DNA of 64,000 bases from Atopsyche davidsoni (Eukaryota > Arthropoda > Insecta > Trichoptera > Hydrobiosidae). This document shows, piece by piece, positions 26,824-42,631 of the stretch. Every line of letters starts with the position of its first letter. Position 1 is the first letter of the stretch. The notes beneath the pieces were generated by a model. That model saw only the letters and a program-made list of their open reading frames with translations. It did not search any database and was not told the origin of the DNA. The position numbers and the translations under genes are program-made. The stretch is from positions 10,641,001 through 10,705,000 of the forward strand of contig JAILWY010000007.1 of the NCBI GenBank assembly GCA_022113835.1, read 5' to 3'.

Positions 26824-27180
26824 TACCTGAAGAGTCCGTGTCTGGGACTCTCAAGTACGGAAAAAAATATCTGGGGGTGTAAAACATTTCAACGCATTTT
26901 CTCGAATACGTTTACATTTTTCTTTTGTCGAGCTGGTGTACTGTTTGAATTATATCTGGGCATGCAGTTTTATTAGCTATTCGTCTCTGACTGTATCTGT
27001 CGATGCACGTCCAAAGTAAAAAATGGACTTTCTTTGTCTTTAAGTGGGATATCTACCTGAAGAGTAAGTATTTTCTGCTCTTAAGGGCGGAAAAAACCCT
27101 TTAGGGTTGTAAAGCATTTCGACGCGGAGAGAGCATATTTACGAATATATTACGAGACAGTGTCAGGCATGCGGTTTTAT
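26824..27180. repeat. Diverged direct repeat (~150 and ~127 bp)
   Basis: Copies at 26824-26973 and 27054-27180 both begin tacctgaagag, contain cggaaaaaa and gtaaa(a/g)catttc(a/g)acgc, and end ggcatgc(a/g)gttttat. The first holds a 7-bp hairpin (agagtcc / ggactct). Function unknown. Confidence 0.7.
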
Positions 27181-29492
27181 CAAATCGTGACACACATATA
27201 TTTGGCGGGTTTAAAAAAGCCTTCATACTTTTGATAAGCATTTTTTTTTTCTAAAGTTGTACTCTATATTGTTCGTTATGCATTTTGAATATATTTTAAA
27301 GTGAAAATTTTTCATCTTACTTTAAACGAAAATAACTATAGATGTCACGAGTTTTCAAGAATCTATATGAATTTGCATAAATTTAATATAAATTACCAAT
27401 AATCAAGTGTTATCATTCATAGCAGAAGCAAATATTTTAATGTGTCTAAATATACTATAAACCACGTGTTTTTAAAAATCTCGATTATATTAACTGCTTG
27501 CTGGCAAGATAAAATTATTTTTTTAGGTTTATAATAAACACTTAAGATATGTTTTATAGATGACAATTAAACAAATGACGTTATTGTAAATTTAATCAGA
27601 TAAGTATACCTTTTCCTGCGCTTAAGTATTAGCGATAAGTCGGTCCGATAAAAGGCACAGTAAAATAGATTGAATCAATCTGACGCACTTATAGACATTA
27701 CTGCGATCCGATAACAATAAAAATACAAGTTAACTACAAGTGCCATTCATAATGACGTTGGATTTATATCGAGCACAATCTTAATCCAGGAAGATACTAT
27801 CTTTATACTGCAGATAACCGAGAAATTGACGTCTTTAGGCTTAGTCACATTAACTTTTTAATTTCTTGATACATTTTATTGTTTTAATACTTTTCGGAGT
27901 AAAAATATTATAAGCTCTTTTCGCAAAAATAGAACTTTACTTATCCTTGAACGTTGAAAGAATGACATGACATGAGTAAAATGTTGCTTCACTGCCGGTT
28001 ACGCATTTCACCGAAACACGTACAGCGAGATAGCTTCAATCAATTTGTGAAAGCTTCAAAGTAAAGTAGCTCGAAAACAATCCCAATATAAGTCTGGAAT
28101 AAATAAATCACAGAGTTAATCCCTCACCTAAAGTTATTCAGCGGTAAAGTTACAACATCGCCGGCCCTGCGATGTTCACTGGTTGGAAAATGCGCTCGAG
28201 ACTCGAGAACAAACGTAATCAATATACCTGGAAAAGTAGAACCGCGCCAAGCCGTCTGCTTCGGTTTTTTTTTACCAACGTCGAAAGGTTAAACCCATTT
28301 TCGTCAGCAGTAATTCGATTAAAGTAAAAATAGGCAACAATACACAAACAGCACCGGCTTCTATAAATAATTAACTTCTTTATGGGCGAAGGCACGTCAG
28401 ACGAAGTAAAAATCTTGTAATAAAACGTCTATCCGTTCTATAGCTTCAGTTGAAAATACGCGCTTTTGGGAAGGTTGTGTAGACTTACGAGATGGCATTG
28501 AAATCGGCGCTGACTCGCACGAGGAACATGGATGAAGCATAATTATATTCAATCTTGAAAATAGCTACCATAGTAAATATAACATAAACCATAAGAAATA
28601 ATATAAATTTACCTAATGAAAAATAAAGAATCTTGAAATTCAATTTTTTATAACTTATTAATCAATTGATGCAAAAAAAGTGTTTTTAACACATAATTTT
28701 TCCCTACTAAATAATTAAAATATAGAAATCCATGTACACTACCACCTAAGCCACACCTCGTAAACCCCACAACCTGCGCCAGGATCAGGGGATAGTTACA
28801 CACCGTATTGTAAGCATGTAACAAAAAGGTTTAAATATGCTTGATCAAAGTTTTTTTTTTGAGTTCTCAGAAGACATATATTAAATATAATATGTAAATA
28901 AAACAATGACGGTAATAGTATTTTTTAAAAATTTAATTGAAGCCTATATGCTTGCAATTCAACGTTACAAACCAGCTTTCTAAAACGTTAATATAATTTA
29001 TAGCACTATAAAAACTGAAGGGGTATTCAAATTTATGATACAATATATTTGAGTATAAATTTCTTTTAAAAATAGGGTTTAAGCCATTGGAAATTTTTTA
29101 CTATTATTTTATGTGAAATCAATTATAGTATACAATACGAACTATCTTATAGTTACATATTTACCTATTAAAAATAAAATAAAACGGGTTTAATTAAATT
29201 GATTAAATATCTTTAATTGGGACATTATATAGTTTTTCATAGAATTTAATGCTTTTTTGGTCGTATGGACTGCATGCTACATATATATATATATATATAT
29301 AACGTATATTTTTATATTAAAATACCAATGGAACAATACTCCGTTATCAATATAAACCCAGATAAAGTAATCACAAACACCGCTCCGTCGGCTGGTTACT
29401 GCGATATGGCGTCAAGGCCAATCTAAAATTAACAATAATAACTACACTTGAAAACGTCAACGCAATCGCACATCTTCAAATAATGTCTCCCG
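27181..29492. other. AT-rich intronic stretch
   Basis: No gene or recognised repeat except an AT microsatellite at 29281-29300. Confidence 0.55.
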
Positions 29493-29672
29493 GGGAGGTT
29501 GCCACATAAACCTGCGGGATGGCGAAGACCAGGCACGATCGACACACCTTTCCAATTAACTAAATTCGATTGAATGGGGAGCCATACTTATGATTCAATC
29601 GAAATTCGTTTTGAGAAGGTTCCCTTGTAAAGCTGCGAGAAGGAAAAAGCCTGGCAAGATCGGCAGACGTGA
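29493..29672. repeat. Repeat-hairpin-repeat unit
   Basis: Two diverged direct copies (29493-29550 and 29614-29672; ggttgccacataaacctgcg and ggttcccttgtaaagctgcg, both ending ctggca/aggcac-gatcg-cac) flank a perfect 11-bp stem (ttcgattgaat at 29565-29575, attcaatcgaa at 29593-29603). Confidence 0.65.
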
Positions 29673-31073
29673 CTTATTTACTCATCTTGTATCTTTGCAA
29701 CTGTACACAAAATGTATTGTAGTAAATATACATAAAATATGCAAATGACGTTATCTTACCAAACCGCAAATTATTTATAAAATTTATTTCGTCTTGTTGT
29801 AGATAATAAATTATTGTTTGCGACATCTACAGCGCTCGTTTGAAGCAGCCATATCAATAATTTTTCAGTTGAAACTCCATATTCGAGATTCCAATGAATT
29901 TCCCAGGTTAACTATTCGAGTATCCGAACTTTGTTTATTTGTTATATTTTTAGTGTGTTTTATAAAAAAAATCACACTAGTCTGTTGTGGATGAAAATTG
30001 ACAAATGGGGAGGCTTGCAGGGTAACGGAGGACCACCGTGCTTTGGTTGAGATAATCGGGGTAATGGGGTTGATCAAGATCCGCTGGTGCATTTTCTTGG
30101 AGGAAACCAGGGCTTACTAAGGATTGCAGTACAGAAGATAAAGATACAGTACTCATCTGCGCTAGCTACGTTAGTTAAAAACCCTCTACATACGTCGCGA
30201 CCCAACTGACTAACAAAATTCCACTACTAATTTTTTTCACTCATTTCATTTTTAGTAATTTAGTATTAACTATATGAAAGGTGAGTATAACAATTTGAAT
30301 TTGCTGAATCAAAATTTATCCACAAGAAATTTCATCGTGCGACTTTTCAGCTCAACAGTTTTTTTTTATGTGTAAAAGAATAAAATTCGTCGATATATCC
30401 TAATATAGACATAACAAAAGTACATTTCTTTCGTGGAAATCCCAAGATTGTGATGATTTCATATGAGTTTTTCATGTGACAAATAGTGTGTTATATAATA
30501 ATTCAAAGTAATTTCGTCTCATACTATTCATCATATTATTTTGCAGCTCTCAATTTTTATTTCTATAAATAATCTACTAAATTGCACGCGAATAACATTT
30601 GTGAACTTTAAGGCTTTTATAAAAATTACTTCAGATTAATAATTTTTTTTTTTTACTATATAAAATATTCTAGCCTTGATGCGTCAATTTTAGTTGAACC
30701 ATGTGAGTGTAATTTTAGAACAGTATTTGAACAAAGTATTTTATTAAATCCTACAAAGTCCGGGACGTTGAGCTGCTCTCCTGTGTACCGTGCACAGAGA
30801 AGTATAAGGGTGGTATCCCTGTAAGGCCTGCACATAAGGGATGGACTCTTGCGACGTACGTAAGACGGATAATCTCGTTGTATGAGATTGTGGGGAGCGC
30901 CTCGGGATGGAAATCGCTTCGCTCTTTGCAAAGCTGCGCAAATAAAATCAAATGTCCATAGCGATATATACAGGGTGATTTCGATCTTCAAAGCCCGTTG
31001 GCGCGACACGTAAATTGTTATTCCCCAGATCTTTCGACACGTGCATCTCATTCGCTATGTGGAAAACACAATA
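29673..31073. other. Intronic stretch with unplaced possible repeat
   Basis: 30740-31060 is GC-richer, with a long minus-strand open frame and a cagggtgatttcg motif at about 30970 resembling a transposon terminus. I could not identify a family. Confidence 0.4.
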
Positions 31074-31442
31074 CAGTAATACCCTGCTTTACGCGAGGGA
31101 TGCGTTTCGGGAAAAATCGCGTTAAGTGAAATTCGCGTATATCGGGATTTACTATAAACATACATGCATAGTCAAAACTTAATACAAAAAAATACGAATC
31201 ATTTGAATTAATCACTTTAATTCTAAGAACACTTACATGTTATTTTTACTAAAAAATACATATATGTATTGTCTTTTGGGTAGCTGTTTTTGATTGTTAA
31301 GAGAAGTCAATGACTACATTATGTTCATACACATTCTAAAAATAATAAATTCGCGTAATGCGAGGCATTTTAACGCGAAACTTGAAATTAACGTAACAGT
31401 GAAACCGCGCATGACGGGGTCGCGTAAAGCGGGGTATTAATG
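31074..31442. mobile_element. pogo/Tigger-like MITE, copy 2 (inverted relative to copy 1)
   Basis: It has the same TIR family (CAGTAATACCCTGCTTTACG ... GCGTAAAGCGGGGTATTAATG) and TA at both sides (31072-31073, 31443-31444). At 369 bp it shares internal sequence (gagaagtcaatgactaca) with copy 1 in reverse orientation. Confidence 0.85.
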
Positions 31443-32584
31443 TATTGAAATAACTTTAGTGACATACACAGGATGATTCTCATTTTACAAACTTAAATCT
31501 TCTGTATATGTATTGTCTGATAAACTGCGTATATATTGTTTGATGAGTATTAAAATTCAAAAGTTTTCAAATCAACACTGCCTGAAGCTGAAAATCACAA
31601 TTTTAAATAATTTATTAATACATTTCCAATTTGATTAAAAGCGACAACGCTCGACGGAGATTTATTCCGCAACTCTGCGGCCGAGTCACAATGCGCCGGA
31701 ATCGCAGTTGAAAAAACGCGATAAGGCTGTCTGCTTATACACAACACGAGCAGAGCCAACAGGTCGCTCTCACTCCCAACCCACCAACGAATTGCAACAA
31801 CACATCGCCACTAGTTATCTCATTAGATAATCCGCCGTTTTGTATGCAATTCCGCCGAAAAAAAATGGTCTGCAACAATATTTTGTGCGGTCAAAACCCT
31901 TTGCAGAGATCACGACACAACTGACAACCAACCAAAAAATTATCACTAGCTATTTTATTTTTTATAAAATACCCTTTTCGAGCTTCTTGACGTGTTCAAA
32001 TATGAATCTCCGATCCAATTATAAACAATACCTTCATTATATTCAACGAATCAGGGGAATTCTGTCTCAAATGCTACGCTGGTAATTTTACTGTGCATCA
32101 TATGTGAGACATGGACACTATTCGTTTTTGTTTTGTGTTAGTTATAATTAGAAATATTTTATTCACAACAAATGTTCAAAGCGGTGATCTCGGTCGGCTA
32201 AACCGATTTTATTTTTTTTAGTTCGATACGACACGGGAACATCAAATTTGTGAATGCAAAAACATTCGCTAAATAGTTAAATTCCACATAAATAAAGGCA
32301 CCATCTTTTCTAAGTCTAATTCGCTTGCAAAATTAATTTAATTAGAAGTTCACATACAATTTCCAGCACCACAGTTTAACGTTAATTGTAACAGTTCTCT
32401 AATCCAAACTTTATAATTATCGCTAGGCTAGGGATAACGATGTTCTTCACTCTAGCAACACATAATTATATAATATATTACGTTTATTCTATTTTATTTT
32501 AACGAAAGCGTGGTTCAGACGATATACAATATATTTTAAGGAAACGATTCCCTCACGAAACGACGAGAAAAATCTTCAAATTCG

Positions 32585-32775
32585 CGACACAAGTGGGATT
32601 TGAACTCCGTTTTCGTAGTCTATTCATATACTAAGGCCCTGTACTTTCGAGTGCAAATAGTTTGCCAGTCACAGTAGTTAAATTGGTTACAACATCTTAC
32701 TGCGATAGCCGTGAGGATGTGGGTTCAAAATCAATTAAATTCACAAATAATTCAAGGATTTTTTACTCATAAGTG
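32585..32775 (+). repeat. tRNA-like SINE fragments, opposed pair
   Basis: On the plus strand, tagttaaattggttacaac (A box) and gggttcaaaatc (B box) lie at 32674-32731, with a downstream body shared with 21650-21790. A second B-box-like motif on the minus strand (cggagttcaaatcccac) lies at about 32592-32610. Confidence 0.5.
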
Positions 32776-33900
32776 AATCCCTTACCCGAAAAACACATTG
32801 CGTACACAATAAACTTGTACGGGTAAAAATGCGGATTTATTTAAATAATGGTATTCCACGATAGTTTAACAGGAAAACGCAGTGCCGCAAGAACATATAT
32901 GAAGCCGGAATATAAAAAAAACATTTTGTGGTTTGAAAAAAATAACCAACCAGTTTCGACTTCTCAGGTCAAGGATTCTATAGTTTCCTTGTCAGATATA
33001 TGCAAATGGAGACGTGTTTATCAGTTCATTGGTGATAAATTCTTTATACTTGCAGTAAAACATTTACAGGACTTATTATAACTACCAGCTTGAAAATCTA
33101 AAGCTACTTGTACATTAGGCCAATCTTTGAAAAACGGGACGTTTCATTTTTGAAATTGTGCTAGTCAAATTTTTATTTTTACTTCAATACAGTACAAAGT
33201 GTTCAACCATTTATAGCTTAATTAAATACTTATAATTTATTATTAATTAATAATATACTATTAAAAAATATCGTTTCATTGTATGCAACAATATCAAATG
33301 GAATTTTATAAAATGCAAAGTTACTTTTCCAGTTATTAGTCAAGTTCAAACAATGTCGCATTTTATGGTATTGATTTTTTTCTAGTTTATATATTAAAAT
33401 ATAAATTAAATTGTTAAGAAATATCTTTGACATTTAAAAAATCATTATGAACTGTAATGAATAATAACGATAATTAAATGACATTGTCAATTACACTATA
33501 CAAAGTTGCTTCATAAGCATTAATTAAAACTATATTTTAATCTGATAATAAATTTATTAAGAATCTGCGAATATTTTCAGAAAAGTTTATTAACATTGAA
33601 TGACCTTAATATATTTTTTTTTTCATAAAAAGTCCCAGACATGAATTAAGATTAACTATTGTCGATTTAAGGAATTGATTGCTTGTGTAACGATGATCCA
33701 TTTTGTATGTTTATTTGATCAAAAATATATCGATTTAACATTTATCAATACTCGTTGAACAAATGATAAATCATAGTTCTCCTTAAACTATATTATATAT
33801 ATATATATATATATTAAAAATACATACAATTTACAAATATTTTTTAAAAAAGAATAGATAAGTTCTCATAATAAATAATACCAAGGCCGCAAAGACTCAC

Positions 33901-33983
33901 CGGGGAGCCGGGAAGTCCTTGGGGAAGACCCGGCGTGCGGGGCCTCCGTACAAATATGCGATGGAAAACTTATACATTTTCAT
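33901..33983 (-). other. Candidate short exon within SIK intron 1
   Basis: A GC-rich island on the minus strand reads MKMYKFSIAYLYGGPARRVF and PKDFPAP, ending at a strong donor GTGAGT (33900-33895) and preceded by an acceptor-like tttag. Its end phase would not join SIK exon 2 in frame. If real it is a 5' UTR exon of SIK or part of another transcript. Confidence 0.3.
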
Positions 33984-34469
33984 CTAAATTTTATTATACC
34001 GTACCACAAATAATTTTCACGAAGCCTTGAAATTGTTTTTCCCTCAGAGACGCCTCGTTCTCCCCATCCAAGGCAATCGGTCTGTATGTTTGTTAACCCA
34101 CTTTAAAAAGTGGTCTTACGACGAAGAGCGCAACACTTGATTTCATTTCAGCCTTGCTTCTTGTTAAAATCAACAAAAAATCCGATGATATACTTAGTCC
34201 GTAATTATTTAAAGACGTTTGTACCGTAAACAACGGTTAATGATTCAGACACCACCATCGACAGCCAAATTTATTATTATTCCATTAAGCCAGCATAATA
34301 TCAAAATTTTACCAAAACAAACAATCCGAAAATGATATAATAAATTGGGCGATTACATACGCCCAATTAGTCGAATCGATGGCAAAAAACCGAGATGGGA
34401 AAAAAAAATCACGCGAAAAAAACCGACCGCGTCTTATCGATCAATGGACGGAGATAATCGGCTCGCCTC

Positions 34470-34506
34470 TGACGTCATTCGGATCTGTTATACGCGCGTG
34501 ACGTCA
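34470..34506. promoter_or_regulatory. Pair of full CRE octamers
   Basis: TGACGTCA occurs at 34470-34477 and again at 34499-34506, 29 bases apart. It is the densest site of this motif in the window and sits just upstream of a short GC-rich stretch. Confidence 0.6.
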
Positions 34507-34592
34507 CAGCTCGAGGAGGTCTGACAAAAACCACTCGATTGAGTAAACAAAGCTGATTGCCTTTCAATGCCAGCCAATCGAGATTCCCAGCA

Positions 34593-34661
34593 ATGGCCGA
34601 GGAGGATGCGCTGGAGAGATACGAGAATATTGACGATCGGAGAGAATTGCGATGGTTATAA
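34593..34661 (+). other. Short unrecognised open frame with strong start context
   Basis: The ATG in cagcaATGGCC opens MAEEDALERYENIDDRRELR then WL and TAA, and after the stop the frame continues DILEFQEE. The acidic composition differs from its AT-rich surroundings. It could be the broken start of a transposon-encoded or processed gene. I do not recognise it. Confidence 0.25.
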
Positions 34662-34689
34662 GATATTTTGGAGTTTCAAGAGGAGTAGT

Positions 34690-35029
34690 AGTTATTCTTC
34701 TTCATCGTGTGCCTCTCCTCAGAGGAGATTGGCGATCATTTCGCTGAGCATGTGCTCATGCTTTCCAAGGGGAAAACAGTATAGTGGGTCCTCCCACACT
34801 GCAGTTTTATTATAAATGAGTATTGCTGCTGCCCAATAGCACAATTATATAATCCTTTCCTTACAAAGCTCTGGCGTTTAGATCTGATACTCCTTTTGCG
34901 GCAGCCGCCCCAACTTTGATAATATACTTCCAGGGCACATCCCTCTACAATCATTCCAAGTCCACTACTCTATTACCGATCCTTTACACACGCTCAGAGT
35001 TCAGAATGGCAGCCATGCACAAGCAACTA
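34690..35029 (-). repeat. LINE 3'-end-derived repeat, copy 2
   Basis: This is the best-preserved copy. On the minus strand it runs from gttgcttgtgcatggctgcc to the LINE C-terminal coding tail MLSEMIANLL and a gaggagaggcac...gaagaag tail. A partial open frame (SIRSKRQSFVRKGLYN) is shared with copies 1 and 3. Confidence 0.8.
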
Positions 35030-36544
35030 GTAGTTATAGAGAAGGAAATTTTAATACACTAAAATACGCAATTTATTGCTTTCAAGAAACATGACGTTTG
35101 GGTAAAATTAAGAAACTGTTAGATATTTAAAATAGTTGTTATAAAGAAGCCAATTATAATATTTTACGCGTATTTTTGTGAAAGTATTAAGAATGTTGAC
35201 GTTTGACAGAATTCAAAGAAACGTGCAAGTTTTTTTTTTTAAACAACCAACAACTTTACAGTTTTACAAGTTGTACTCAAGATTCAAGGTTTAAAACTCA
35301 CATTTGCTGGCGGTAAAAAAATATACAAAAAGCATTAAATGCCTAAGTACGTCAATAATAAAAAAAAAACCTCAAATAATTCAAGTTAAATAAACGTATT
35401 ATTTAAATGGCCATTTACAGTCGATGACTTCAGGAGGCGTGCTATTCATATTTGTTAGCAAATACCAAGCTGTTAAATGTGTCACATATTTTTTATTAAA
35501 CGTTATATCGCTAACGCATGATTTAATTGACATATTCTATAATAAATGTTATTTTTAATACTTTGAAAAAAAACGTAGAGAAATTTGTTTTTAACCGCTT
35601 CACAATAAGCGTTCAATTGAATCAGAGTTTCGGAATTCGGGAGTAAATCAACGATTTTGACAATTACGAGCATGGACGTTAGTTAAAAGAGAATAAATTA
35701 ATGAATGAATCGATTCTTGATAATTCATTCCACAATAATCGCAGAGAATTATGCACAGATGAATCGAGTTTCCGAATGAATCATCAAAAGGATAGTATAT
35801 AATTAATAGTTTTAAAATACCGAGAATTATCGAATTAGAAAATCTGTCACCTCTGTCGTAGATTCGGTTCGGGAAACTTAAAAATATATTATCGGCGTAT
35901 ATTATCGCTCAGCTTCGCACTGGCCATAGAGACACACGCTGAGCATTCACTAAACATTGATCTTTGGATCGAGAGATAATCTTATTCTCTGATCCTTGCA
36001 TATTCTATGCCGAGTGTGGCTCGACATCGCATTTCTCCACTATAGAGATAACACGCATTATACTTTGATGATTACTCTGAAAGTACTTTTTCTGACTTTC
36101 GAAGTCCGTAAAATGGCAACGAATATTTTTAACAATTGTCTGAGAGGATATCTTGTGTATGATAAACGTAATAATAAGCATCTTTTTCTTTTCGCGGGGG
36201 TTCTTTTGATCCGAAGGGTTGGCTGTATTTTCCAGTTCACCGTGGATTTTTCAGGCAGTCGGCCTATTCCGATTTGTTTCTGGCAACACTTCCAAAGCCA
36301 ATAGGCTATAATGAATGATTAAATAATAAAGGATAAATTATTTAACCTCTGGCAGAGATTGGAGCGGGAACGATTAATGCCGGAGGGAGAAAGAAGTAGC
36401 GATGGCGTTCGTCGTGACGTCACTGCGTGGCCAGCAATTAAAGGCACGCATTCATATTATACAATTATTATATATTTTTATGCATAGTCGTAATTAAAAT
36501 CTTGCATTTGCAATGTCTTTTCAACGAACGATTCGCAGTATTTA
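35030..36544. other. AT-rich intronic stretch
   Basis: No gene recognised; one CRE octamer at 36415. Confidence 0.55.
36415..36422. promoter_or_regulatory. Full palindromic CRE octamer
   Basis: TGACGTCA in the context gtcgtgacgtcactgcgtgg, within a locally GC-richer stretch of SIK intron 1. Confidence 0.55.
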
Positions 36545-36625
36545 TTTTCGAGGCGCAGATGGGATTCGAACGCACATCCCCTGGTAAGGCCAGTCGCCTT
36601 ATTTCTTACCACTGCTATGGGGTTG
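36545..36625 (-). repeat. tRNA-like SINE fragment
   Basis: On the minus strand, gcagtggtaagaaataaggc is followed by gcgttcgaatcccatc (B box). The acceptor arms do not pair, so it is not a working tRNA gene. Confidence 0.45.
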
Positions 36626-36669
36626 TAAATGAGCGATAATATTTATACAGTACATATTTATAGGAAAAT

Positions 36670-36860
36670 ACTTAAAATACCATGGGTTGACGGAGTCACA
36701 GAATGCGCAAAGAAAGGGAACTCCTGACGAAGGTATAAAAGCGTAAGATATCTTATTTTGACCATATTTTCAGAAATACCATATACTCGTATAGCATACG
36801 GGAAAAAATCCAGAAGGAGAATACATATTTGATGATTTGCGATAAATCTTGGCTTCGTGA
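36670..36860 (+). mobile_element. LINE reverse transcriptase fragment, plus strand
   Basis: The plus strand reads RMRKERELLTKV, then a stop, then KRKISYFDHIFRNT. It is the same LINE family segment as at 17366-17460, sharing long identical stretches (gaatgcgcaaagaaagggaa). Decayed. Confidence 0.8.
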
Positions 36861-37089
36861 ATATTATGTTAAAATACTTAGGTTTGACTGTTTTACGATG
36901 ACTTAGTCAATCTAACGTGTACACAGTGTTCTGGCAGTGAATAGCAAACACACTGTAAATAAATCATTATTTTGTACAAGTACTCGGTAAATATCCTTAT
37001 CGGCTTCCTTTATTATTCCTTGCAGCCGGCGGTCGCGTATGTTTGACTGATAATACATTTATCCACTTATCAGTGGAACAGTCCGACAG

Positions 37090-37210
37090 TTTGCCGTTGG
37101 TAAGCCGCTCTACACATGCAGCAACAAATCGCGACAACAAACAACTTTGCAATAAAAAAAAAAACGACACAAAAAGGTCAATTTGTGTCAATCTAGATTC
37201 AACGATCAAT
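37090..37210. repeat. Fragment of the PIF/Harbinger-like MITE family
   Basis: taagccgctctacacatgca followed by gcaacaaatcgcgacaac matches the left end of the family at 60385 and 25944; no clear right end. A right-end-like piece (gtcgcgacgcgtgtaaggagct) lies at about 37858-37880. Confidence 0.5.
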
Positions 37211-41600
<4,390 letters not shown>

Positions 41601-42392
41601 TACTCGTTCGATTTCTACTTTTCAAAAAATTACTTCCGACATGTAGTGTACAAAAATGATAACGGTCGTGCCCGCCCTCCCGTCACTCTTCTTTCGTAAT
41701 TTTTTTTAAATTTATTCACGATAAGTATATCACGCATGCCGGTGCATCGAATCGTTCAGAAACGAATGCTAGAGTTTTCGTCATTTTCATTTGCAGCACC
41801 CGGAGAGGGAGTATACTAGCGCCGCCGTGAGCAAAACTTGTTTTTTTTTTAATTTCATCCGAGCCGCAAACCGATGAACCGCCGTCCGATATTGCAGCTG
41901 TCCGTTTTGCCATGCGAGATGGCTGACGGTTGCTATGACACCGTTTTGTTGATATTGACTTTAAAATTACAAAAAACTGAATACTAATCTGACTCATTGA
42001 CTGTGTTAAAATCTGCTGTGGAATTTTCTTTTAATTAATTCTGCTAATAAATTTCAAAACTGGGAAGCTCATTCACTGGCAATAAAATTAAAGTTAGAAA
42101 CTTACAGGACCTCGGTGTCCCTTTCTTACATTAGTACAAGTAATTTCAAACTGAAACCACCGCAATTATTACAATTTTTATGTCGCCGTATGCAGTAATC
42201 CATCCTCCAGTCCTTCCTTAGGATGCTGTAAACTGTCAAACCTATCTCCAGAGATATTTTACTCTGCTAGCAAGAGATTGAGGTGATTTCAGACCGTTGG
42301 GGTAAAGATAATTTAAAAAAACAGTAGCAAATAGAAGTTTATGTTCATATATTGTGTATAACACAAAAACATTTTGTACAATATTGCAAACA

Positions 42393-42631
42393 AGTTTAAT
42401 CATAACAATAAAATAAAACCAAATGGTTTTGGAGACTACGTTTATTTTGCTTATAGCGAGAGCTCTTTCGCCGAACACGGCATCTTCAAGAGTCTTGAAG
42501 ATGCCGTGTTCGGCGAAAGAGCTCTCGCTATAAGCAAAATAAACGTAGTCTCCAAAACCATTTGGTTTTATTTTATTGTTATAAAATGGAGTATTACAAA
42601 ATAAATACCAGTTCCATTAAGTTTAATCATA
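42393..42631. mobile_element. Foldback element copy 2 (89-bp perfect inverted arms)
   Basis: Arms at 42402-42490 and 42494-42582 are perfect reverse complements with a 3-base loop (agt). The arm sequence and the asymmetric tail are the same as in copy 1. It is bracketed by the 12-base direct repeat agtttaatcata (42393-42404, 42620-42631). Near identity to copy 1, 38 kb away, indicates recent mobility. Confidence 0.9.

Noticed and set aside
26824..26870. Hammerhead ribozyme at cctgaagagtcc hairpin
   Set aside because: CTGAAGA lacks the CUGANGA arrangement, and the stem is followed by CAAG rather than GAAA.
30656..31051. 131-codon minus-strand open frame with two overlapping frames
   Set aside because: All three frames are open together, typical of chance in a GC-richer patch. 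No recognised domain; noted only as possible repeat DNA.
36545..36625. Possible functional tRNA gene on the minus strand
   Set aside because: A B box is present, but acceptor stems do not pair, so it was called a SINE fragment.
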